Positions 25,449 through 32,580 of a stretch of DNA of 64,000 nucleotides are shown here, piece by piece; position 1 is the stretch's first letter; each line of letters starts with the position of its first letter. The notes under the pieces are model-generated. The model saw only the letters and a list, made by a program, of their open reading frames with translations. It did no database searches and was not told the DNA's origin. This DNA comes from Rhizobium leguminosarum bv. viciae USDA 2370. Lineage in GTDB: Bacteria > Pseudomonadota > Alphaproteobacteria > Rhizobiales > Rhizobiaceae. The translations under genes were made by a program, and so were the position numbers. The stretch covers positions 287,275 through 351,274 of the forward strand of contig NZ_MRDL01000047.1 in the NCBI RefSeq assembly GCF_002008365.1, given 5' to 3'.

Positions 25449-25706
25449 TTATTGCAGGGTGCGGTTCGCGGAGAATTCGCCGGCAAGCATGCGCTCACGC
25501 AGCGAATCCAGCAGGGCTTCGGCGCTCTTTTCCCCATGCAATCTGATCGTCTCGCGCAGCGCATGTGCAATGGCGGCATCAGCGATGATTTCAGGCTCGA
25601 TCCCGTCGGCCATGCCGTCGGCCCAAGCCTCGTTCTGGTACTCCAGAGCTGCCTGCATCTTTTCGTGGACGATCATGTCGTCGATGTCGTTGAGGCTTGC
25701 TTCCAT
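25449..25706 (-). CDS. Small conserved acidic protein
   Basis: An 85-residue, largely helical protein (MEASLNDIDDMIVHEKMQAAL...). No membrane segment, cysteine pair or known motif is visible. The start is ATG 25706, served by GAGGAAA; a 93-residue version would begin upstream without a good ribosome-binding site. It lies 18 nt upstream of the exported protein gene in the same direction. Confidence 0.65.
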   Translation of the reverse strand: MEASLNDIDDMIVHEKMQAALEYQNEAWADGMADGIEPEIIADAAIAHALRETIRLHGEKSAEALLDSLRERMLAGEFSANRTLQ

Positions 25707-25809
25707 TGTTTTTTCCTCAGCACTTCTCATGTCTTACTGCACCGTTAACAACACTAACAGCCTTTTCCCAAAACGACACGTCCGCATGCGAAAACAGGTT
25801 AATTAAACG

Positions 25810-26229
25810 TCAATTTCCAAAGCGCGAGGTAATTTCTGTGGCAAGTGTTGCACCTTCGTTACGGTAGCGCTCTTCTGCCACGATGGCCGCCGGGGTGCAA
25901 TCCGTATAGACCGAGGCGAAGGCGCGATAGCCGCGATTGAAGGCCGCTGTGAGCTTTTCCTTGCGCTCCTGCTCGTTACCGGTCTCCGAATCGAGCAGCT
26001 GCTGCATGCCGTTTCGCCACTCGTCGCCGCCAGGCGCCTTGCAGAGCGTTCTGAGATAATGCACCGAACCCAGCACCTCGGCGAACCGCGCCAGCTTGTC
26101 GTCATAGGGCACGTTCACGATCGGCGGTGCAATCTGCTCCTCCTGTGGAGGCGGCGTATTCTTGCCCTGCGCCATCGTGGGGCCGGCGAGGACGAGCAGG
26201 GACAGAAAAACACGTCGAACGGGAATCAT
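25810..26229 (-). CDS. TIGR02301-family protein (Rhizobiales conserved)
   Basis: A 139-residue exported protein with an N-terminal signal (IPVRRVFLSLLVLAGPTMAQ). The mature part contains RFAEVLGSVHYLRTLC and ending EITSRFGN, with two cysteines (LCKAP; DCTPA) that could pair. This matches the TIGR02301 family, known only as conserved in Rhizobiales. The start could be ATG 26229 or ATG 26253; neither has a strong ribosome-binding site. The Nudix gene lies about 60 nt upstream in the same direction. Confidence 0.75.
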   Translation of the reverse strand: MIPVRRVFLSLLVLAGPTMAQGKNTPPPQEEQIAPPIVNVPYDDKLARFAEVLGSVHYLRTLCKAPGGDEWRNGMQQLLDSETGNEQERKEKLTAAFNRGYRAFASVYTDCTPAAIVAEERYRNEGATLATEITSRFGN

Positions 26230-26287
26230 GTTCGTAGTTGATACGCTGAGCATGACGGCAACAAGGCGTGCTTGAAAGTTTCCACGT

Positions 26288-26704
26288 CTATTCGCCGCCC
26301 GCCAGCCGCTCAGCGCATTCAAGTACGCTCTGTGGCACGGGCAGCCGCCGGATTTCCTCCACCGTGTACCAACCGAGGGCGGCTGCATCGTCGGCGGCTT
26401 CCGCCACCGCGTCCCGATCCGCGTCGACGCGGAAGACCGACAGCAGGAAATGGCTGTTGACGCTGCCGTCGGCCGCATGCGTCTTCAGGTCGTAGGTCGA
26501 AAATAACCGCGGATTCCGTGCCGAAATGCCGGTCTCTTCATGGAGTTCGCGCAGTGCCGTTTGCTCCGGCGTTTCGCCGGGCTCGGCGCGCCCGCCGGGA
26601 AAGGCGTACATGTCGGCGGAAGGCGGGTTGCGGCGCAACACCAGAAGGAATCGTCCGTCGCGTTCGAGAATGGCGGCGGAGCCGGGTTTGGCGGTGGAGG
26701 TCAT
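26288..26704 (-). CDS. Nudix hydrolase
   Basis: A 138-residue protein with a complete Nudix box (GGRAEPGETPEQTALRELHE followed by ETGI), the Mg2+-binding motif that hydrolyses nucleoside diphosphate linkages. The N-terminal AAILERDGRFLLVLR matches ADP-ribose-pyrophosphatase-like or 8-oxo-dGTPase-like members. The substrate cannot be told from the sequence. Confidence 0.9.
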   Translation of the reverse strand: MTSTAKPGSAAILERDGRFLLVLRRNPPSADMYAFPGGRAEPGETPEQTALRELHEETGISARNPRLFSTYDLKTHAADGSVNSHFLLSVFRVDADRDAVAEAADDAAALGWYTVEEIRRLPVPQSVLECAERLAGGE

Positions 26705-26803
26705 CGTGACTGCTCTTGCTGTGATCGCCTATCCTATCCGATGAACCGACATTTGCATGCCGGCGCTGCTTGGCTTCCACACTTTTCGCAGGGATAGTTG
26801 CCA

Positions 26804-26852
26804 ATGCATGTCGCTCAAAAGTGTGCAGCGGTTTTGAGAAAGCGACATGCAT
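26804..26852. repeat. Dispersed palindrome, family B (copy 2)
   Basis: ATGCATGTCGCTCAAAA (26804-26820) pairs with TTTTGAG..AGCGACATGCAT (26832-26852), which has a 4-nt insertion. It is the same element as at 16343 with a few changes. It lies in the leader of the YnfA-like gene. Confidence 0.85.
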
Positions 26853-26886
26853 GAAGCAAAAAGCCGAAGGATTCGAAAGGGCTTCC

Positions 26887-27207
26887 GTGACCTACATCAT
26901 CTATGCCTTTGCCGCGGTCTTCGAGATCGCCGGCTGCTTTGCTTTCTGGGCATGGCTGAAGCTCGAAAAGTCCATCTGGTGGCTGGCGCCGGGCATGGTC
27001 TCTCTGGTGCTTTTCGCCTGGCTTCTGACGCTGGTGCCGAGCGAGGTCGCCGGCCGTACCTTCGCGGCCTATGGCGGCATTTATATCCTCGCCTCGCTGC
27101 TTTGGCTGTGGCTGGTCGAAGCCCGCGTGCCTGATCGTTACGATATCGGCGGTGCGCTGATCTGCCTTGCCGGCGCCAGCCTCATCCTCTTCGCGCCGAG
27201 AGGCTGA
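26887..27207 (+). CDS. YnfA-family small membrane protein
   Basis: A 106-residue protein with four hydrophobic segments, the length and pattern of the UPF0060/YnfA family (TYIIYAFAAVFEIAGCFAFW; LVPSEVAGRTFAAYGGIYI). Family members resemble small-multidrug-resistance transporters. The start is GTG at 26887, with GAAAGG just before it; upstream ATGs would add residues encoded inside a family B palindrome. Inner-membrane location. Confidence 0.9.
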   Translation: MTYIIYAFAAVFEIAGCFAFWAWLKLEKSIWWLAPGMVSLVLFAWLLTLVPSEVAGRTFAAYGGIYILASLLWLWLVEARVPDRYDIGGALICLAGASLILFAPRG

Positions 27208-27248
27208 GGTGTCTTGACCGAACACCAGCCGGGTGCAAAGACAAGCCG

Positions 27249-28013
27249 ATGTGTGGACGTTTCGCCCTGACAATCTCCAGCGCCGACCTGCGCGACGTCT
27301 TCTCCGGTCTCGATCTCGACGACTTTCCGGCGCGTTACAACATCGCGCCGACGCAACCGATCCTCGTCGTCATATCAGGCGAGGGCAGGGAGCAGGGCAG
27401 CAATTTGGCCGACCGGCGCGCCGTGCTCGTGCGCTGGGGCCTCACGCCGGGTTGGGTCAAGGACCCGAAGGATTTCCCGCTGCTAATCAACGCGCGCTCC
27501 GAAACCGCGATCGGCAAAGCCTCTTTCCGCGCAGCCATGCGTCATCGTCGCGTGCTCATTCCGGCCTCCGGTTTTTATGAATGGCATCGCCCGTCCAAGG
27601 AAAGCGGCGAGCGGCCGCAGCCCTATTGGATCAGGCCGCGCCAGGGTGGGGTCATCGTCTTTGCCGGGTTGATGGAGACATGGTCGTCGGCCGACGGCTC
27701 CGAGGTCGATACCGGCGCGATCCTGACGACAGCAGCCAATTCAGCCATATCAGCGATCCACGATCGCATGCCTGTCGTCATCAGACCTGAGGATTTCTCC
27801 CGCTGGCTCGATTGCAAGACCCAGGAACCGCGCGAGGTGGCCGACCTGCTGCAGCCCGTTCAGGATGATTTCTTCGAGGCCGTCCCGGTCTCCGACAAGG
27901 TCAACAAGGTCGCCAATATGGGTCCCGACCTGCAGGAGCCGGTCGTCATCGAAAAGCCGCTGAGGGCGCCCGAGAAGCAAAAGCCTGACGACGGCCAGCT
28001 CAGCTTCTTCTGA
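27249..28013 (+). CDS. SRAP-domain protein (YedK/HMCES family)
   Basis: A 254-residue protein that forms a covalent link with abasic sites in single-stranded DNA, protecting them. Cys2, exposed after Met removal (MCGRFALT), is the crosslinking residue. Also visible are LINARSET, the glutamate in ASGFYEWHR and the histidine in AISAIHDRMPVV. The C-terminal ~25 residues are charged and ends in DDGQLSFF. It lies downstream of the YnfA-like gene with no clear shared function. Confidence 0.93.
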   Translation: MCGRFALTISSADLRDVFSGLDLDDFPARYNIAPTQPILVVISGEGREQGSNLADRRAVLVRWGLTPGWVKDPKDFPLLINARSETAIGKASFRAAMRHRRVLIPASGFYEWHRPSKESGERPQPYWIRPRQGGVIVFAGLMETWSSADGSEVDTGAILTTAANSAISAIHDRMPVVIRPEDFSRWLDCKTQEPREVADLLQPVQDDFFEAVPVSDKVNKVANMGPDLQEPVVIEKPLRAPEKQKPDDGQLSFF

Positions 28014-28238
28014 ACACTATCCGCCGCACCTGCGGGCCCGTCGGTGACCGATCGGCGCCGACGTCTCACATAGGCGGCGGCGATGCGTCGCTTCGTCCAT
28101 CAGGTTTTTCGGGTTGTGCTTATGTCGCCAGAGCGTTGTCGGGAGATTTCCGGCGATCGCCTCGTCACTCACTTCGTCAGCGGTGCCTAACGCATGTAAC
28201 CCGAAAGCACGCATGATTCCGATTTGAAGCTTTCCGCC

Positions 28239-28385
28239 TCAAGCGGATTTTTTGACGCCGGTCGGCTTATGCTTGGCCATCAGCGATGCTGCGGCAACAG
28301 CCTTCAGGGCGACGGGGCGATAGTTGGCGGCGAGGTCTGGCTTGGCCACCTGCTGTTCGCCGGTACTGCTCTTCTTCGAAGTCAC
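28239..28385 (-). CDS. Very small basic protein (48 aa)
   Basis: A 48-residue frame starting at GTG 28385 with a strong ribosome-binding site (AAGGAG, 5-6 nt away). It begins MTSKKSSTGEQQ, contains NYRPVALKAVAAASLMAKHK, and ends TGVKKSA. It is basic and probably partly helical, with no cysteine or membrane segment. I do not recognise a family. The good start signal and non-random composition argue that it is a real gene. Confidence 0.55.
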   Translation of the reverse strand: MTSKKSSTGEQQVAKPDLAANYRPVALKAVAAASLMAKHKPTGVKKSA

Positions 28386-28695
28386 GATACTCTCCTTGCG
28401 TGGTTCTTCCCTGGGTATTTTATAGTTTGATGTTTCGTCACGAATAGCGACAAAACGGGGGCGTCGCTTATCAGGATTTGTAAACGCCCACCATAATTCG
28501 CGAGGCTTAACTGAAGCCTACGTTGGTTAATACTTACTGAAGAGAGCAGTTCCAATAAAAGTCCGAAAGCGGTTTTCGGGGAAAAGCGCGGAACGGTTTT
28601 CACCCGGATAAAGCGCATGCTTTTCCCGGGGATCCGTCAGACCGAAGGGAGAGAAGCATTTCCGTCATTCGAAGAAATCCGGAAATGCTCGGAGG
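28386..28695. other. Intergenic region (310 nt)
   Basis: Holds the upstream region of the 48-residue gene and a palindromic repeat (28563-28625). I see no other gene and no confident promoter. Confidence 0.5.
28563..28625. repeat. Palindromic element, family C (copy 1)
   Basis: CCGAAA...TTTCGG (28563-28579) followed by GGAAAAGCGC...GCGCATGCTTTTCC. Another CGAAAAC/GTTTTCG palindrome of this style is at 56538. It lies past the end of pssA. Confidence 0.55.
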
Positions 28696-29541
28696 TCAGA
28701 TGTGCCGGCCGATATCGTCGTCGCCGATGCCCGGCTCCTCGATCGTCAGCGTCCCGTATTTCCGCCGCCATTTCCGGGCGCCGAAGGGAAGCGATACGAG
28801 GTAGGCGGCAACGGTGAAGACCATCACTTCCCAGGTGTAGCTCATCAGCAGAGCCACATAGAGCACGACGCCGAGCATCATCGGCAGCACGAGATCGCGC
28901 CGCAGGCGGTTGCCTTCCGATTTGCCCGACCAGACCGGCAGCCGGCTGATAAGCAGGAAGGCGATGAGCACGGTGTAGATCGACGAGAGATAGGCGAAGG
29001 TGCGGTCCGTCGCCAGCCCGAGGAAGCCGAGATAGACCGGCAGCAGCACCAGCATGGCGCCGGCCGGCGCCGGCACGCCGACGAAATATTCCGATTGCCA
29101 ACTCGCCTTGTTTTCGCGTTCGGCCATGACATTGAAGCGAGCAAGGCGAAGCCCGGCGGCGATCGCATAGATCAGGGCGGCAATCCAGCCGAGCGAGCGT
29201 GCCTGGTCGAGCGCGAAGACATAGACGACGAGGGCGGGCGCGACGCCGAAATTGACGATGTCGGCAAGCGAATCCATCTGCGCGCCGAACTTCGAAGTCG
29301 CCTTCATCAGCCGCGCTACGCGCCCGTCGATGCCATCGAGGAAGGCAGCGAGCAGCACCATGGAGACGGCGAGCTCATAACGATTCTCGAAAGCCAGCCG
29401 GATGCCGGTCAGTCCGGCGCAGATCGCCAGAATGGTGATGAGGTTCGGAAAGACGAGCCGGAGCGGGATTTCGCGCAGACGCGGGCCGCGGGCGGAATCA
29501 TCCGGCCCGTTGGGCTCGAAAGGCGGAAAAGGCGTTTCCAT
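28696..29541 (-). CDS. pssA: CDP-diacylglycerol-serine O-phosphatidyltransferase
   Basis: Makes phosphatidylserine from CDP-diacylglycerol and serine; the neighbouring psd product then gives phosphatidylethanolamine. The 281-residue inner-membrane protein has the CDP-alcohol phosphotransferase motif with Asp69, Gly70, Asp72, Gly86, Asp90 and Asp94 (LDGIDGRVAR ... GAQMDSLAD) and about eight hydrophobic segments. ATG 29541 is chosen; the frame extends four codons to a TTG. It lies 18 nt downstream of psd. Confidence 0.95.
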   Translation of the reverse strand: METPFPPFEPNGPDDSARGPRLREIPLRLVFPNLITILAICAGLTGIRLAFENRYELAVSMVLLAAFLDGIDGRVARLMKATSKFGAQMDSLADIVNFGVAPALVVYVFALDQARSLGWIAALIYAIAAGLRLARFNVMAERENKASWQSEYFVGVPAPAGAMLVLLPVYLGFLGLATDRTFAYLSSIYTVLIAFLLISRLPVWSGKSEGNRLRRDLVLPMMLGVVLYVALLMSYTWEVMVFTVAAYLVSLPFGARKWRRKYGTLTIEEPGIGDDDIGRHI

Positions 29542-29559
29542 ATCGCGTTCCAATCGTTC

Positions 29560-30258
29560 CTAGCTGCGGCGGCTGATGACGGGACCCTTGGCGGAGGCGA
29601 ATTCGGCGATGACAGTTTCTCCCGCAACCGCCGTCTGGCCGAGCGAGACGCGTGGCGCGGCACCGGCGGGCAGGAACACATCGAGCCGCGAGCCGAAACG
29701 GATCAGCCCGAAGCGCTCGCCGGCATCCACCGGCTCGTTGGGGTTCGCCCAGCAGAGGATGCGTCGCGCCACGAGGCCGGCGATCTGCACGACGCCGATC
29801 TGGCCGTGGCGGGTTTCGATCACCAGTGCATTGCGCTCATTGTCCTCGCTCGCCTTGTCGAGCTCGGCGTTGACGAAGCTGCCGGAGCGGTAGTTGATGC
29901 TGACGATGCGCCCGCGCATCGGCGCCCGGTTCACATGGCAATTGAAGACGTTCATGAAGACCGAGATGCGCAGCATCGGCTCGGAGCCGAGGTTGAGTTC
30001 TGCCGGAGGGGTCACCATCTGGATCGCCGAGACCTTGCCGTCGGCGGGAGAGATCACCAGGTCGTCGTCCTGCGGGGTCACGCGCTCGGGATCACGGAAG
30101 AAATAGGCACACCAGAGCGTGAAGATCATGCCGATCCAGAAGAGCGGCTTGAAGATCCAGCCCAAGACCAGCGACGCGACGAAGAAGGCGGCAACGAAGG
30201 GATAACCCTCCTTGTGCACGGGAACGATCGTGTTGCGAACCGTGTTGAACAGGCTCAT
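29560..30258 (-). CDS. psd: Phosphatidylserine decarboxylase
   Basis: Converts phosphatidylserine to phosphatidylethanolamine. The 232-residue proenzyme is of the short type. Self-cleavage at Gly189-Ser190 (IRFGSRLDVF) would create the pyruvoyl group. Histidines in NCHVNRAP are conserved. Two membrane segments lie at residues ~20-55. The start ATG 30258 has AAGGAGA upstream; the open frame continues 79 codons further without family similarity. First gene of the psd-pssA pair. Confidence 0.95.
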   Translation of the reverse strand: MSLFNTVRNTIVPVHKEGYPFVAAFFVASLVLGWIFKPLFWIGMIFTLWCAYFFRDPERVTPQDDDLVISPADGKVSAIQMVTPPAELNLGSEPMLRISVFMNVFNCHVNRAPMRGRIVSINYRSGSFVNAELDKASEDNERNALVIETRHGQIGVVQIAGLVARRILCWANPNEPVDAGERFGLIRFGSRLDVFLPAGAAPRVSLGQTAVAGETVIAEFASAKGPVISRRS

Positions 30259-30364
30259 GGCTGCCGGTCTCCTTGCGTTTTCATTTTTGCTGGTTAGCGA
30301 AAAACCGTCTCCGGGGCAATGCTGCGGCCTCGGCCCTGGTTCCCATGCCGGGGTTCTGAACAAC

Positions 30365-30395
30365 AAAAGCCGGCCGGCGTCGGTCTCCCGGCTCA
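30365..30395 (-). terminator. Terminator after the ABC exporter gene
   Basis: On the minus strand AGCCGG, starting at the exporter's stop codon, pairs with CCGGCT, followed by TTTGTTGTT. The stem overlaps the stop. Confidence 0.55.
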
Positions 30396-32270
30396 GCTTG
30401 CCGGAGCAAGCCGCGTTATCACGCCGAGGTCGTCGCTTTCGCGCACCTGCTTCAGATGTTCCTCCGCCTGTGTCGCTTCGCGCTGGCGGTTCCACATCGA
30501 GGCATAAAGGCCGTTTCTTTCGAGGAGGGCGGCATGTGTTCCGCGCTCGGCGATCTCGCCGCTTTTGAGCACGATGATTTCATCGGCGCCGATCACCGTC
30601 GAAAGCCGGTGGGCGATGACAAGCGTCGTGCGGTTCTTCGAAACCAGGTCGAGTGCCTCCTGGATTTCCCGTTCCGTCGTCGTGTCGAGCGCCGACGTCG
30701 CCTCGTCGAGGATCAGGATCGGCGGTGCCTTGAGGATGGTGCGGGCGATCGCCACCCGCTGCTTCTCTCCGCCCGAAAGCTTCAGCCCGCGCTCGCCGAC
30801 CTTGGTTTCGAACCCCTCGGGCAGCATTTCGATGAAATGCGCAATCTGCGCCACCTCGGCGGCTGCAAAGACCTCGCCGTCGCTGGCCGATGTGCGGCCG
30901 TAGCGAATGTTGTAGGCGACCGTGTCGTTGAAGAGCACCGTATCCTGCGGCACCATGCCGATCGCCGTACGCAGGCTCTTCTGCGTCACCGTGCGGATAT
31001 CCTGGCCGTCGACGGTGATCGCGCCGCTCTGGATATCGTAAAAACGATAGAGCAGGCGCGACAGCGTCGATTTGCCGGCACCCGACGGGCCGACGACGGC
31101 GACCGTCTTGCCGGCCGGCACCTCGAAGGAAATGCCCTTCAGGATTGGGCGGGCCGGATCGTAGGAGAAGTGCACGTCCTTGAAAGAGATCGCGCCCTGG
31201 CCGATCCGAAGCTCCGTCGCATCGGGCGCGTCATGGACCTCGGCCTTCACCTCAAGCAGGTCGAACATCTGCTCGATATCGGTCAGCCCCTGGCGGATTT
31301 CGCGATAGACGAAGCCGATGAAGTTGAGCGGCACGGAAAGCTGCAGCAGCATCGAATTGACGAAGACGAAATCCCCGACCGTCTGCTCGCCGCGCTGCAC
31401 GGCCAGCGCCGACAGAACCAGCATGATGGTCGTGCCGATGCCGAAGATGACGCCCTGGCCGAAGTTCAGCCAGCCGAGCGAGGTCCAGACATCGGTCGCG
31501 GCCTTCTCGTAGCGTTCCATCGATTTGTCGAAGCGCTTGGCCTCCATCTCCTCATTGCCGAAATATTTGACGGTCTCGAAATTGAGGAGGGAGTCGATCG
31601 CCTTGGTATTGGCGTCTGTATCGCTGTCGTTCATCGACCGGCGGATGGCGATGCGCCAGTCGGATGCACGGATCGTGAACCAGATATAGGCCCAGACGGT
31701 AAAGGCGGTAACGGCGAGATAGGAGAAGCCGTAGCCCCACCAGAAGATCACTGCCGTCAGCAGGAATTCGATGACCGTCGGGACCGAATTGAGGATCGTG
31801 AAGCGCACGATCGTCTCGATGCCCTTGGTGCCGCGCTCGATGATGCGCGAAAGCCCGCCAGTCTTGCGCTCCAGATGGAAGCGCAGCGACAGCTCGTGCA
31901 TATGCACGAAGGTCCTGTAGGCGAGCTGGCGCACGGCATGTTGCCCGACGCTGGCAAAGAGCGCGTCGCGCAGCTGGTTGAGGCCAAGCTGGATCAGCCG
32001 GGTGATGTTATAGGCGATCACCAGCGCGATGGCGCCGGCCAGCAGCGGCGGCACAGAGCCGGCAAGATCCATCCTGCCGTTCAGCGCATCGGTCGACCAC
32101 TTGAAGAAATAGGGAACGAGCAGCAAGACGAACTTTGAGATCAGCAGAAAGACCGAGGCCCAGACGACGCGCATCTTGAGGTCGGGCCGGCCGGCCGGCC
32201 ACATATAGGGCCAGAGGTTGAGAAGCGTCTGCAGCAGGTTGGATTCCGAGACTGTCTTGCCGTTTGCCAT
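30393..32270 (-). CDS. ABC exporter of the Atm1/HMT1 type (fused permease-ATPase)
   Basis: A 625-residue half-transporter: six membrane segments (~residues 30-330) and a C-terminal ATPase with Walker A GPSGAGKST, signature LSGGEKQRVAIART and Walker B ILILDEATSALD. The sequence style (GLKLSGGEKQRVAIARTILK; KWSTDALNG in the first segment) is that of the Atm1 branch, which exports glutathione-linked sulfur or metal conjugates. ATG 32270 has GGAGA upstream; the longer frame upstream runs towards a family A repeat and is not coding. Confidence 0.93.
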   Translation of the reverse strand: MANGKTVSESNLLQTLLNLWPYMWPAGRPDLKMRVVWASVFLLISKFVLLLVPYFFKWSTDALNGRMDLAGSVPPLLAGAIALVIAYNITRLIQLGLNQLRDALFASVGQHAVRQLAYRTFVHMHELSLRFHLERKTGGLSRIIERGTKGIETIVRFTILNSVPTVIEFLLTAVIFWWGYGFSYLAVTAFTVWAYIWFTIRASDWRIAIRRSMNDSDTDANTKAIDSLLNFETVKYFGNEEMEAKRFDKSMERYEKAATDVWTSLGWLNFGQGVIFGIGTTIMLVLSALAVQRGEQTVGDFVFVNSMLLQLSVPLNFIGFVYREIRQGLTDIEQMFDLLEVKAEVHDAPDATELRIGQGAISFKDVHFSYDPARPILKGISFEVPAGKTVAVVGPSGAGKSTLSRLLYRFYDIQSGAITVDGQDIRTVTQKSLRTAIGMVPQDTVLFNDTVAYNIRYGRTSASDGEVFAAAEVAQIAHFIEMLPEGFETKVGERGLKLSGGEKQRVAIARTILKAPPILILDEATSALDTTTEREIQEALDLVSKNRTTLVIAHRLSTVIGADEIIVLKSGEIAERGTHAALLERNGLYASMWNRQREATQAEEHLKQVRESDDLGVITRLAPAS

Positions 32271-32445
32271 GCTTGTCTCCAGCCCGGATGGGCTTGCCGC
32301 GACTGCAGCGCTTCGATGCCGGCAAGAGCACGGAACCGGGATGTGCCTGAAGCTTCCCATAGCCCGCAGCCGCCACCGCCAGATAGGGTGCCAGGCGGAC
32401 GAATACAACAATTGCAGGGCCGAGGAAAAGACAGGCCGGGCGACG

Positions 32446-32550
32446 ACAGCGCCGCGCATCTTTTCAGACGCGCAAAGGACGCTGTAGCACTTTGAACTGC
32501 TGCATGATTTTATCCTTAAACCGAGTCCGATTTAAGAAATTATGCAGTAG
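32446..32550 (+). repeat. Dispersed hairpin repeat, family A (full copy)
   Basis: About 105 nt: a double palindrome (ACAGCG..CGCTGT enclosing GCGC.TCT..AGACGCGC), then AGCACTTTGAA, a middle part with CCTTAAA...TTTAAG, and ending ATTATGCAGTAG. Nearly the same sequence is at 43198. Confidence 0.93.
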
Positions 32551-32580
32551 CCTGCCCGGCCTCGTCATGATGTCTGCTGC

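Noticed and set aside
28702..30297. 531-residue open frame on the plus strand opposite pssA and psd
   Set aside because: His/Arg/Glu/Asp-rich translation typical of an antisense shadow; both opposite genes have clear motifs.
30456..32138. 560-residue open frame opposite the ABC exporter
   Set aside because: Antisense shadow, no recognisable domain, and the exporter is complete with Walker motifs.
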